Part shown: in pieces, positions 1-8,120 of the stretch
Layout: each line of letters opens with the position of its first letter
Numbering within the stretch: position 1 is the stretch's first letter
Source of the DNA: Catenulispora rubra
GTDB lineage: Bacteria; Actinomycetota; Actinomycetes; Streptomycetales; Catenulisporaceae
DNA: 64,000 bases
NCBI RefSeq assembly: GCF_015356825.1
Contig: NZ_JAACYW010000009.1
Location: forward strand, 1-64,000
Direction of reading: 5' to 3'
Position numbers and translations under genes: made by a program
The notes under the pieces: generated by a model
Told to the model about the DNA's origin: nothing
The model's input: the letters and a program-made list of their open reading frames with translations, nothing else
Database searches by the model: none

Positions 1-288
1 CCCGACGGCAGCGCGACCGCCGCCACCCTGGCCACCGGCGAGGTCACGATCGCCGACGGCCCCGACCGCCTCACACTCCGCCTGGAGGCCGACGCCGACC
101 CGATCTCGACCGCACTCTGGCGCAACCTCAACGGCTGGCCGGCGGGCGCGCCGTATCGCAGCGTGGGCATCGAGCCGATGCTCGGGCGGGCTTTCGACCT
201 GGCGAAGGCGGGCCCGGGCGAGCAGGCGCGGGTTCCGGCGTCCGGGGAGATGGTGTGGCGGCTTTCGGTGTGGGCGGAGCGGGAGTGA
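1..288 (+). CDS. C-terminal end of aldose 1-epimerase-like protein (partial)
   Basis: The window opens inside an open frame that ends at TGA 286-288; only 95 residues are visible. The stretch SVGIEPMLGRAFDLA followed by VPASGEMVWRLSVW near the end resembles the C-terminal strand pair of galactose-mutarotase-like (aldose 1-epimerase) proteins, in which a conserved Glu-Pro precedes a final beta strand. That match is by eye over a short segment. The catalytic His residues, start and full length lie outside the window, so substrate and role cannot be given. Confidence 0.45.
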   Translation, partial: PDGSATAATLATGEVTIADGPDRLTLRLEADADPISTALWRNLNGWPAGAPYRSVGIEPMLGRAFDLAKAGPGEQARVPASGEMVWRLSVWAERE

Positions 289-372
289 CCTGAGAGCCCT
301 GCTGAAGCCCGGCCAGTGCGGCCGGCCGGGCTTGGCGGGCCCGGAGCCACGGCGCGCTTCTAGACTTGGCCG

Positions 373-684
373 GTGAGTATCGCGCTGACCCTGCTGGACG
401 ACGTCCGTTGGCGCGGTGTCCCCGTCGTGGGTGAGCGGCCGCAGGCGCTGTTGGCGGCGCCGGGCAATGGACTCAAGGGGCTGCAAGTCCTGGTGTCGCG
501 GACGCGCAGTGCCTGCGGGCCGGATGCGATCGTCCGGGACGGCGTCGGATACCGGCTCGGTGTCGGGCCGGATGACGTCGACAGCGGCTGGCTGTCGCGG
601 CTGGTCCGCGATGCGGCCTCGGCGCTCGATAGCGATCCGGCGCTGGCGGCGGGACTGGCGCGCGCGGCGCTGGCGCTGGACTGT
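373..684 (+). pseudogene. Remnant of SARP/AfsR-type winged-helix regulator with internal deletion
   Basis: From GTG 373 the frame reads like the start of an AfsR/SARP-type regulator: a strand with DVRWRGVPVVGERPQALL, then GLKGLQVLVSRTRSACG and IVRDGVGYRLG, which are the helices and wing of the OmpR-like DNA-binding domain, followed by the first helix of a BTAD-like region. Between the two blocks about two dozen residues are missing in frame: the family normally has a helix with a VWG-type motif between ALLAA and KGLQ. After about position 684 similarity stops, and the open frame only continues because it lies antisense to the next gene. I read it as a truncated, internally deleted remnant, not a working regulator. 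Confidence 0.6.
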
Positions 685-768
685 GGCTCGGCGCACCCTT
701 GTGGCTCAAGGGGGAAGTTAGGCGGCGTCGGCTTCACGGTGGCTACACGGCGGTATCACGGAGGACCG

Positions 769-3700
769 TCACTGGAGCCGCATCAAGTCCGCCAGCAGTT
801 CCGAGGCCGTCACGGCGTCCAGCGAGGCGATCGTGCTCTGCGCCGGATCGGAGCGTGCCGACCACACGGCGATCCCGCTCAGCTTCTGCTCGGGGAAGAT
901 GTCGACCGCGCCGGAGGAGGCGATGCCCGGTTCCAGCCCGATCACCGCACGCCGTCCGCCGGGCAGCGCCTTGCTCACGGTGAACTGGAGCCCGGCGTCG
1001 GCCGGTCTGGCGCGTTCCCAGCCGCGCCGTTCCAGGCCGAGGATCCTGCCGGTGGGGACGGTCATGCCGTCGAATCGGTCGAGCGCGGCCGGGTCGGCGG
1101 CGTAGACCGGACGTCCCAGCTGGAGGAACGGCTGCGCGATCTCGTAGTCCACGAACACGTCCGCCCACGCCGGCAGGTGCTCACCGAGATGGAGCGGGTG
1201 CGCGATGCCGACCGATGCACCGGTCGGCAGGGTCAGTGTGTTGTCCTCGATGTCGGCGAAGGTGCCATCTTCGGCCACTCGGAAGCCGGTGCGCGGGCCG
1301 TCGCCGCTGCCGCTGCCGTGACCAGCGCCAGTGCCAGTCCCATCGCCGTCGCCGTCGCCGTCGCGAGCGCCGCCGTCCTCGTCGATCACCCACACCAGGC
1401 GGCGCACCAGATGCGACAGCAGCGGATGCCGCACGAACAGCTCCTCGAACTCCGCCACGCTCCACCGCCGCTGCGCCACCATCGCCCGTTCCAGGCGCAG
1501 CATCTGGTCCCCGGCCACGGTCCGCACGTCCTTCTTCAACCCGGCGAACCGCCGGTGCGCGGCCGGTGCGAGCTCCGGGTCGTCATCGGCGCCCGGCTTG
1601 GGCAGGTCCTTGCGCCGCTTGCCGTTCCCGTCCACGACGAACGGCCGGAGCTGATCGTCGAACCCGACCGTGAACCGGCGCGGCCCGTAGTCCAGCACCA
1701 GGGCGGTGTGCGCGTCCAGGCCGAAGTCCGGCACCAGCCGGTCGGCGAGTTCCTCAGGGCTGAGCCCGCGGCTCCGCGCCAGCTCGGCGATCTTGTCCTG
1801 GGCCCGCGACCTCAGGCCCTTGAACGGCACCTTCTGCGAGATGTTGTGGAGCTGGGTGAGCGCCGTGTCGGTACCCAGCTCGGCCAGGACGTCCAGCCCG
1901 GCGACGGCGCGGGCGTGCCCGCCCTGGCCCGGCCAGGCCCGGATCAGCGGGGCCAGCCGGCGCACCGTGTCGTCGTCACCCGACCAGGCCAGGGCGGTCA
2001 GCACCCAGCCGTCCTTCGGCGGCGTGCCGGCCGCGTTCCACATCTCGAACAGCTGCCAGGCGAACCGCGCCGCCGAACCCGGATCGCAGACCTCGGCGAC
2101 CACGTCCAGGCCCGGATACCGGTCGCCGGGCCGGGACGCCGCCAGCATCGTGACCACGTGGTCGACGATCCATTCCGGCAGCCGGTTGGCGCGGTCGCGC
2201 AGCAGCAGCTCCGGCAGCGGCCGGCCGGCGAGCCAGCCGCCGGTGACCGGGACCTTCGCCAACGGCGTCTCGGTCGGTTCGGCGGCCAGCATCGCATCGA
2301 TCGCGGCGCGCGCCGTGGCGCCGTACTTGGCCACGACCGCGCTGACGTCCAGGCCGTCGGCGGACAGGAAACGCAGCGCCGCCTCGGCGTCGCGTCGGGC
2401 CGGTCCCGGCGTTCCGAGGGCCGCGGGCAGCAGCAGCGGCACGGCCGCGTCGGCGTGCCGCGACAGCCAGGCGGCCGCGAACCCACGCGCCGCTTTCAGG
2501 CGTACCAACCAGTCCGCCATCAGGGTGGCGACTTCGGCGGCGACGAAGGGCAGCAGAAGGAAGCCGTTCGCCGGTCGCACCCTGGCGATGTGCAAGGCCG
2601 GCGGCAGCGCGTCGAGGCCGAAGCGGGCCACGGTCTGCCGGCCCCAGATCCCGGCCCGGAAGAAGTCGTTCGGCCGCCATTCGGCCAGCAGCGGACGTAC
2701 CTGCTCCTCGGGCCCGGCGACCAGCACCTGGGCGACGCCGGCGTACCACAGCGTGCCCGCCGCGAAATCCGCGAGCGCCGCGGGCCAGTCGGGCAGATAG
2801 GCCCACTGGCCCCATTCGTCCGCGGCCCGGGCCCACTCGCCCTGCTCGTCCGGCTGCCAGACGATGCGGGGCGGAGGCGGGGCGGGCAGATCGCCGACGA
2901 TGACCGGTTCGGCCCGCTTGGCCGACCGGGGCCGGGTCCACGGCGGTCGCACCAGCAGGTCGGGCAGCCCTTCGCACAGCCGCTCGTCGGCGGCCTGCAG
3001 CGCCGCGGCCGTGGCGCGCGCCGTCCGGGGAAGCTCGGCCTCCGAAAGGTCGCCCGCCAGCACGTCCGGCCTGGTCCGCAGATGCCGGATCAGCAGATCC
3101 GCCGCGATCTGATCGCTTTCCGCGGTGCGAGCCAGAACCCGGACCGCACGCACCGGATCGCGTTCCATCGACTTCAGCACGGCCGGACGGACGCCGCGTC
3201 GGCCGATCCTGGCCAGCAGCGTCTCGAAGGCCTGGTCGCCGGGGAGGGCCGCCAGCAGCTCGCGGGCGTGCGCGTGTTCGTCGGGCGACCAGTCCCGATC
3301 GAGCAGGGCGTCGGCGAAGGGGACGATGTCGGGACCGAGCGCGTCGGTGAGCGTCAGCAAGTTGCTGTTCCAGGTGTAGGCCCGCAGATTCAGCCCCGCG
3401 ACCATGTCCAGCTGCTCCGCCGTGCCGATCGCGCACAACAGCGTGCCCAGGACTCCGTCGAACTCCCGGACCCCTGCGGCCTCGGCGCACAGCTCGTCGA
3501 CCCACGGCGTCTGTCCTGGCACGAGGAACGCCACGAGCACCCGCGACCACCAGCCGTCGCGAGAGTGCGCGAGGGCGTCGACGACGGCTTGGTGGTCCGC
3601 GTCGTCGGCTGCCGTGAGCAACAACCGCATCCGGTAGGCGATGCGCTGCCGTTCGCCCCAATAGGAGTCGATCTCCTCCGGCCGCGGACGCTGCAACGCC

Positions 3701-4107
3701 TGCGACGACCCCGGCCCGTCGAGGAACACCCGTCCCAGCTCCGCCACGGCCTGCGCCGCGAACACCAGGCCGTGGCGCGCGACCCACACGTCGGCGAGCC
3801 GCGGAACCTGCAACCACTCCGGCTGGTAGAGAGCTGTCAGCCGGACGAGTGTCGCGACCGCGGCGCCCAGGGGCGTCGGCGTGCCCGCGACATAGGCGCG
3901 AGCTGCCGACACCAGCTCCGGATCGCTGTCCGGATGACTCAGGATCTCCTCCGACAGCTTGGATTGGAGCTCGGTCAGCTCCTTGTCGAACTGTTCGGCG
4001 GTCTCGTCCGGGACGACTTCCCTCGTCGTCCGGCCGCCCCGTCTCACCACTACGGAGTCCCGCCATGTCTCGGGTATCCGGAACGTCGCCTCGTCCACTG
4101 CGTCCAT
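769..4107 (-). CDS. DUF4132 domain-containing protein
   Basis: Large protein of 1112 residues. The C-terminal third, with a run like WSVAEFEELFVRHPLL, LVWVID and later GIAHPLHL and LGLERRGWERA, matches the DUF4132 (WGR-associated) family; the N-terminal two thirds is helical and repeat-like. No signal peptide or membrane segment is visible, so it is probably cytoplasmic. The ATG at 4105-4107 was chosen because GGGGAGAGG lies just upstream; the frame stays open further but without a ribosome site. A low-complexity linker of Asp/Gly, Thr/Gly and Ser/Gly pairs (coded at about 1291-1375) interrupts the domain just after LVWVIDEDG. The molecular role of DUF4132 proteins is not established. Confidence 0.8.
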   Translation of the reverse strand: MDAVDEATFRIPETWRDSVVVRRGGRTTREVVPDETAEQFDKELTELQSKLSEEILSHPDSDPELVSAARAYVAGTPTPLGAAVATLVRLTALYQPEWLQVPRLADVWVARHGLVFAAQAVAELGRVFLDGPGSSQALQRPRPEEIDSYWGERQRIAYRMRLLLTAADDADHQAVVDALAHSRDGWWSRVLVAFLVPGQTPWVDELCAEAAGVREFDGVLGTLLCAIGTAEQLDMVAGLNLRAYTWNSNLLTLTDALGPDIVPFADALLDRDWSPDEHAHARELLAALPGDQAFETLLARIGRRGVRPAVLKSMERDPVRAVRVLARTAESDQIAADLLIRHLRTRPDVLAGDLSEAELPRTARATAAALQAADERLCEGLPDLLVRPPWTRPRSAKRAEPVIVGDLPAPPPPRIVWQPDEQGEWARAADEWGQWAYLPDWPAALADFAAGTLWYAGVAQVLVAGPEEQVRPLLAEWRPNDFFRAGIWGRQTVARFGLDALPPALHIARVRPANGFLLLPFVAAEVATLMADWLVRLKAARGFAAAWLSRHADAAVPLLLPAALGTPGPARRDAEAALRFLSADGLDVSAVVAKYGATARAAIDAMLAAEPTETPLAKVPVTGGWLAGRPLPELLLRDRANRLPEWIVDHVVTMLAASRPGDRYPGLDVVAEVCDPGSAARFAWQLFEMWNAAGTPPKDGWVLTALAWSGDDDTVRRLAPLIRAWPGQGGHARAVAGLDVLAELGTDTALTQLHNISQKVPFKGLRSRAQDKIAELARSRGLSPEELADRLVPDFGLDAHTALVLDYGPRRFTVGFDDQLRPFVVDGNGKRRKDLPKPGADDDPELAPAAHRRFAGLKKDVRTVAGDQMLRLERAMVAQRRWSVAEFEELFVRHPLLSHLVRRLVWVIDEDGGARDGDGDGDGTGTGAGHGSGSGDGPRTGFRVAEDGTFADIEDNTLTLPTGASVGIAHPLHLGEHLPAWADVFVDYEIAQPFLQLGRPVYAADPAALDRFDGMTVPTGRILGLERRGWERARPADAGLQFTVSKALPGGRRAVIGLEPGIASSGAVDIFPEQKLSGIAVWSARSDPAQSTIASLDAVTASELLADLMRLQ

Positions 4108-4291
4108 ATGAGCCTCTCCCCGTTGATAACAGAATGTTGAGAAGCTAGCAGTGACCCCCGACGAAGGGGCCGCGTCGTGAGTTCCCGCTCCGGCGCTCGC
4201 TCGCAACCGCCGATCGCTATGGTGTGCGAGGGGGGCGGCACGGCCGCGTGACAAAAGATCCCCAAAACGGGCGCAAACAGGGGAGGCGGCT

Positions 4292-4996
4292 GTGCAAGCC
4301 AACGTCAAGGGCACCACGATGCCGGTGCTGGAGTTCCTGCTCACTCCGGGCGAGTCGATCATCTCGCCGCACGGCGAGCTGTCGTGGATGTCGCCGAACG
4401 TGCAGATGTCGCAGACCATGAACTCCGGCGGCGCGCGCGGCTTCATGGCCGGCCTGAAGCGGGTGGCGGGCGGCGGTGGGCTGTTCATGACGCGCTACGA
4501 CGCCACCGGCGGCGGTACGGCGCTGCTGTGCTTCGCCGCGAAGGTGCCGGGCCACATCATGCCGGTGGACGTCCAGCCGCACCTGCCGCTGATCGTGCAC
4601 CGGCACGGCTGGCTGGCCTCGACGCCGGGCATCACCGCCACCGTCGCGTTCCAGAAGACGTTCAGCCGCAGCCTGTTCGGCGGCGAGGGCTTCGTGCTCC
4701 AGCGCCTGGACGGCCAGGGCCGGGCCTGGATCGAGCTGTCCGGCGAGCTGTCGCACTACACGCTGGGGCAGGGCCAGCAGATGCTGGTGCACCCCGGGCA
4801 CATCGGCATGTTCGAGTCGAGCGTGCAGTTCACGATGACGACGGTCCCCGGCATCCGGAACAAGGTGTTCGGCGGCGACGGGCTGTTCCTGGTGGCGCTG
4901 ACCGGGCCGGGGCAGATCTGGCTGCAGTCGATGCCGTTGCCGAACCTGGCGCATTCGTTGGAGCCTTACCTGCCGCAGCCCAACGGGAACGGTTAG
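4292..4996 (+). CDS. AIM24 family protein
   Basis: 234 residues with the beta-rich repetitive pattern of the AIM24/TIGR00266 family: GESIISPHGELSWMSPNVQ near the start, SGGGAR/KRVAGGGGLF-like glycine turns, and a repeat of the pattern in the second half (FGGEGFVLQRLDGQG, FGGDGLFLVALTGPG). These proteins fold as a double-stranded beta-helix trimer; the bacterial function is unknown. The GTG start at 4292 follows GGGAGG at 4281-4286. It is a single gene diverging from the DUF4132 gene across about 180 bp. A 9-nt direct repeat (gaacgacca) follows the stop at about 5003-5030. Confidence 0.85.
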   Translation: MQANVKGTTMPVLEFLLTPGESIISPHGELSWMSPNVQMSQTMNSGGARGFMAGLKRVAGGGGLFMTRYDATGGGTALLCFAAKVPGHIMPVDVQPHLPLIVHRHGWLASTPGITATVAFQKTFSRSLFGGEGFVLQRLDGQGRAWIELSGELSHYTLGQGQQMLVHPGHIGMFESSVQFTMTTVPGIRNKVFGGDGLFLVALTGPGQIWLQSMPLPNLAHSLEPYLPQPNGNG

Positions 4997-5055
4997 GACG
5001 ACTAGAACGACCAGAACGACCAGAGCAGCTGCCTGAAGTACTTCGGCAGGTCAGA

Positions 5056-5526
5056 TCACGGGGCTTCGGCCGCGTCCGGCTGCGCGGGCTTCAGCGCGGC
5101 GATACAACTGTGCAGCGCCGCGGCGAGTTCGCGGCGCTGTCCGGCGTCGAGTCCGGCGAGCATCTGCTGCTCGATGACGGTCACCGCGGCGTCGCAGGCC
5201 TGGAGCGTCGCGCGGCCCTCCTCGGTGAGCTCGATCCGCAGGATCCGGCGGTGCACCGGATGCGGGCTGCGCCGGATCCAGGTGCGCGCTTCGAGCTCGC
5301 GCAGGTTCTCGTTCATGCTCTGCGGGGTGATGAACGCGCGGCGCGCCAGTTCGGCGTTGGACAGGCCCGGCTCGTCGTCCAGGGCGGTGAGGACGGCGAA
5401 CTGCGAGAGGGTGACGCCTTGGTCGTGCAGTGCCCGGGACATGTGCGCGTTCAGCGCGAGTTGGGCCTGCTTGATCAGGTATCCGGGCCGGTCGGTGGTC
5501 TCCACGAGTATCAGGTTACCTTGCAT
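5056..5526 (-). CDS. MarR family transcriptional regulator
   Basis: About 156 residues of a MarR winged-helix repressor: PGYLIKQAQLALN dimer helix, LSQFAVLTALDDEPGLSNAELARR then ITPQSMNENLRELEA as the recognition helix, and a wing with DGR-like PVHRRILRIELTEEG. The ATG at 5524-5526 has no clear ribosome site; a GTG at 5503-5505 seven codons later has AAGGTAA upstream and fits the family start better, so the true start is uncertain. It diverges from a glyoxalase-like gene, and a perfect inverted repeat between them (5553-5569) is the likely operator, implying control of itself and its neighbour. Confidence 0.85.
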   Translation of the reverse strand: MQGNLILVETTDRPGYLIKQAQLALNAHMSRALHDQGVTLSQFAVLTALDDEPGLSNAELARRAFITPQSMNENLRELEARTWIRRSPHPVHRRILRIELTEEGRATLQACDAAVTVIEQQMLAGLDAGQRRELAAALHSCIAALKPAQPDAAEAP

Positions 5527-5548
5527 CGGTCGGGGCGTCGGCGTAGTG

Positions 5549-5573
5549 TCAATATCAGGTTTCCTGATACTGA
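5549..5573. promoter_or_regulatory. Inverted-repeat operator between MarR and glyoxalase genes
   Basis: TATCAGG (5553-5559), TTT spacer, CCTGATA (5563-5569) form a perfect inverted repeat; extended arms 5549-5559 and 5563-5573 match at 10 of 11 positions. A second partial copy, TATCAGGTTACC, lies at 5509-5520 over the start region of the MarR gene. Size and place between divergent genes fit a MarR dimer site. Binding is inferred. Confidence 0.65.
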
Positions 5574-5587
5574 AAGGTGCTCCCATC

Positions 5588-5944
5588 ATGGCTGTCATCG
5601 GCCCGTCGTTCATCTCGCTGCAGGTCCACGACCTGGAGTCCTCCGCGCGCTTCTACGAGGAGCGGCTGGGACTCACCCGCGCAGCCTTCTCCCCGCCGCA
5701 CGCGGTGGTCTTCGACACCCAGCCGGTCCCGTTCGCCGTCCGCGACCCCCTGGCCGACCTGGACACCGTCGACAAGCTCGGCTGGGGCGTCGCGCTGTGG
5801 TTCAAGGCCGACGACGTCGAGAAGATCCACGACGACCTGGCCGAGCACGGCGTGCGGATCGTGACCGCACCGTTCGACGGCCCCTTCGGCCGGACCTTCG
5901 CGTTCGCCGACCCCGACGGGTACGTCGTCACGCTGCACGGCTGA
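5588..5944 (+). CDS. VOC (glyoxalase/bleomycin-resistance) family protein
   Basis: 118 residues with one vicinal-oxygen-chelate unit pair: FISLQVHDLESSARFYEERLGL at the start, VALWFKADDVEKIHDDLAEHGVRI in the middle, and FADPDGYVVTLHG at the end. The family binds a metal and acts on small electrophiles or sequesters drugs; the substrate here is unknown. ATG 5588 was chosen because it directly precedes the first beta strand and lies just after the shared operator. The gene diverges from a MarR regulator, which suggests induction by a toxic small molecule. Confidence 0.85.
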   Translation: MAVIGPSFISLQVHDLESSARFYEERLGLTRAAFSPPHAVVFDTQPVPFAVRDPLADLDTVDKLGWGVALWFKADDVEKIHDDLAEHGVRIVTAPFDGPFGRTFAFADPDGYVVTLHG

Positions 5945-5998
5945 CGGCTCGGGCGGCCTTCGCCGCGATGCCTGTAGTTGCCGCGCGTTGGCCACGCG

Positions 5999-7276
5999 TC
6001 AAGCGCGCTCCAACCTCACAGCCAGCTCCACGTAAGTCCCCGACCCCGGCGCGCTGTCGATCCGCGCGACGCCGTCGACCTCGGCCAGCCGGTCGGTGAT
6101 CGAGTGGCTCAGGCCGATGCGGGGGCGGACGGTGCGGGCGTCGAAGCCGCAGCCGTGGTCGAGGACGCTGATCACGATTTCGTGTTCTGTCAGCGTCGCG
6201 CGCACGGTGGCGGTGTCGACGCCGGAGTGCTTGGCGACGTTGGTGAGGGCTTCGCCGGTGGCCTCGGCGAGGGCGGTGACGATCGCGGCCGGGAGCGTGG
6301 AGCGCAGTTGTGCGGCCTCGCGCAGTTGCGTGCTGTTGAAGTCCACGCGCAGGCCTATGCGCGTCTTGCCCTGCACCACGACCTGGAGCGCGGTGAGCAG
6401 GTCGGCGGGCTGGTCCAGGGGCTGGCCCTCGACGAGCGCGCGCAGCCAGGCGGCCTCCGTCGCCAGGTGGGCCCGCAGGTCCGCGTCCGGGAACCAGTCG
6501 CCGTGGGCGAGCGTCTCCAGCGTTTGCAACACGCGGTCGTGCAGCATGCGGGCGTGCCGTGCCCGCTCCCGCTCCCGGGCCAGTTCGTCGGCATGGTGCA
6601 CGGCCGCGGCTCGGCTGGCGTCGGCGGCGCGGCCGCTGGACCGCAGGTGCCGGGCCACCGCCCAGGCGACGGTGGTGTTGGCGATGTAGCTCAGGGCGTT
6701 GGGTGCGCTGTTCCAGAGCGGGTCGTGGTGCTGCAGGACCGCCGAGGTGGTGTAGCTGGCGACGATCAGGATCGTGAGCCCCGCGACGGTGCGCAGCCTG
6801 GTGAACGTCACCCCGAGGGCGATGCACGCGATCAGGCTGAACGGGTACATGAAGTGCACCCACGTATGGAAGTCCCGCGGTGCCGTGAGCCAGGCGCCGA
6901 CCGGGATCGCCGCCACCATGAAGACCGTGTCGAGCACCGTCGCCGCCGGCTGGTTCCGACGGGCCCGCAGCGTCACCGCGGACCACAGGACGCTCTCGGC
7001 GGCGACCGCCGTGATCAGCCCGAAGGTCGGCAGCGGCCGGGGGTAGCGCCCGGCGTCGAAGGCCGCGGCGAGCGCGATCTGGGCCAGTCCGGCCACCCTG
7101 AAGAACACCGCCGCGCGGGCCAGGACGTTCTCGACGCGGGCCGCCGTGGTCTGCTCGTCCGGATCTGCCGGGCTGCCGACAGTCCCCTGGCCGTCCGAAG
7201 CCTCGTGGCCGTCGTAGGCGTTTCCGCTTCCGGTGCTGGCGGCGGTGGCAGCCGCGCTACGCCGGATCAGTTTCAC
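5999..7276 (-). CDS. Membrane sensor histidine kinase, NarL-system type
   Basis: 425 residues. The N-terminal half has about five hydrophobic segments (VAGLAQIALAAAF, FGLITAVAAESVLW, TVFMVAAIPVGAWL, YPFSLIACIALGVTF, VAGLTILIVASYTT), followed by a coiled stretch with ARHARMLHDRVLQTLE, the HisKA_3-like H-box, and an ATPase with N-box EALTNVAKHSG and G-box VLDHGCGFD. This is a short HATPase domain like other NarX/DesK-type kinases. ATG 7276 overlaps the stop of the upstream response regulator gene by 4 bp, so the two are translationally coupled. The signal is unknown. Confidence 0.85.
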   Translation of the reverse strand: MKLIRRSAAATAASTGSGNAYDGHEASDGQGTVGSPADPDEQTTAARVENVLARAAVFFRVAGLAQIALAAAFDAGRYPRPLPTFGLITAVAAESVLWSAVTLRARRNQPAATVLDTVFMVAAIPVGAWLTAPRDFHTWVHFMYPFSLIACIALGVTFTRLRTVAGLTILIVASYTTSAVLQHHDPLWNSAPNALSYIANTTVAWAVARHLRSSGRAADASRAAAVHHADELARERERARHARMLHDRVLQTLETLAHGDWFPDADLRAHLATEAAWLRALVEGQPLDQPADLLTALQVVVQGKTRIGLRVDFNSTQLREAAQLRSTLPAAIVTALAEATGEALTNVAKHSGVDTATVRATLTEHEIVISVLDHGCGFDARTVRPRIGLSHSITDRLAEVDGVARIDSAPGSGTYVELAVRLERA

Positions 7277-7932
7277 GACACCGACTCGTCGGACAGATAT
7301 TCCAACGCCGCCCGCGTCAGCTCCGCCTTGTTCCCGACCTGGAGTTTCGCGCGGATCCGCTCCACATACGTGTCCACGGTGGCCTTGCTCACCTTCATCC
7401 GAGTGGCGACCTGCGAGTGGGTGAAACCGCGGGCGATCAGGCTGAGCGTCTCCTCCTCCCGGGGCGACAGATCGCCGCCGCGGGCTTGCCGCGCCGGCGG
7501 CGCCTGCTGGCGGGTGAGCTCGGCCTGCAGGATGTCAGCGAGCTGCGACGACAGGTAGAAGCCGCCGGCCGCCACCGTCTCCACCGCGCTGACGATCATC
7601 TCCGGGCTGGTCTGCTTGGTCACGTACCCCGCGGCGCCGCACCGGATCGCGCCGAGCACGTCGGCCGGCCGGCCGGACGCCGACATGACCAGCACCCGGG
7701 TCCCGGCGCTCAGCTGGGACACCGCTTCCAGGCACGGCTCCTCGCCGTCGTGGTACAGATCAAGCACCATCACGTCCGGATACCCGCCGGGCTCCGCGCC
7801 GGACAGCTCGGCGGCCAGGGCGGCCGGGGATTCGGCCGAGGCGACCACGCGCAGCGCCGGGGCCTCGGCGAGGACCTGTTCGATCCCCCGCCGGGCGATC
7901 GGGTGGTCGTCGACGATGGCGACTCGGATCAT
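7273..7932 (-). CDS. NarL/LuxR-type response regulator
   Basis: 219 residues: receiver domain (MIRVAIVDDHPIARRG with the acidic pair, phosphoacceptor Asp in VMVLDLY, switch residues MSAS and Lys in YVTKQ), a linker, then a LuxR-type HTH (LSPREEETLSLIARGFTHSQVATRM, STVDTY-like KATVDTYVERIRAKL). ATG 7932 was chosen because GAGGAG lies 8 nt upstream and it begins at the first receiver strand. It is the partner of the kinase that overlaps its 3' end. A 13-nt tandem repeat at 8030-8063, about 100 bp upstream, may be a self-binding site. Confidence 0.9.
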   Translation of the reverse strand: MIRVAIVDDHPIARRGIEQVLAEAPALRVVASAESPAALAAELSGAEPGGYPDVMVLDLYHDGEEPCLEAVSQLSAGTRVLVMSASGRPADVLGAIRCGAAGYVTKQTSPEMIVSAVETVAAGGFYLSSQLADILQAELTRQQAPPARQARGGDLSPREEETLSLIARGFTHSQVATRMKVSKATVDTYVERIRAKLQVGNKAELTRAALEYLSDESVS

Positions 7933-8029
7933 CTCGGGCTCCTCGGGGATGCGTGAGTCGCCTAGCGGTGCCATATCGTCTCCCGGACCTCGCCGGTTGG
8001 CAAGGGTAGTGATGAAGAATTCTAATGAA

Positions 8030-8063
8030 GAACACTGATGACGAACACTGATGACGAACACTG
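8030..8063. repeat. 13-nt tandem repeat upstream of response regulator
   Basis: GAACACTGATGAC occurs at 8030-8042 and 8043-8055, followed by a third partial copy GAACACTG at 8056-8063. The phase is regular, and the repeat lies between the response-regulator start and the end of the secreted-protein operon. It could be a cooperative binding site for the regulator or simple strand-slippage product; only the repeat itself is certain. Confidence 0.7.
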
Positions 8064-8077
8064 CGAAACGCCGTGCG

Positions 8078-8105
8078 GGCCGGCCCCGTCGAGACGGGAC
8101 CGGCC
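8078..8105 (-). terminator. Hairpin after secreted CHAP/lectin operon
   Basis: GGCCGGCCCCGTC (8078-8090), GA, GACGGGACCGGCC (8093-8105): a 13-bp stem with one mismatch, starting 16 nt beyond the stop of the ricin-lectin gene. There is no T tract. It fits the T-less hairpin terminators common in high-GC actinobacteria. Confidence 0.6.
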
Positions 8106-8120
8106 ACACCACTGGTGATG

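Noticed and set aside
373..4140. 1255-codon open frame on the plus strand
   Set aside because: Only the first about 100 codons resemble a protein family; the rest is antisense to the DUF4132 gene and rich in Arg/Gly/Gln, typical of a high-GC shadow frame.
8030..8063. Possible CRISPR or iteron array
   Set aside because: Only 2.6 copies of a 13-nt unit with no spacers and no cas or replication gene nearby.
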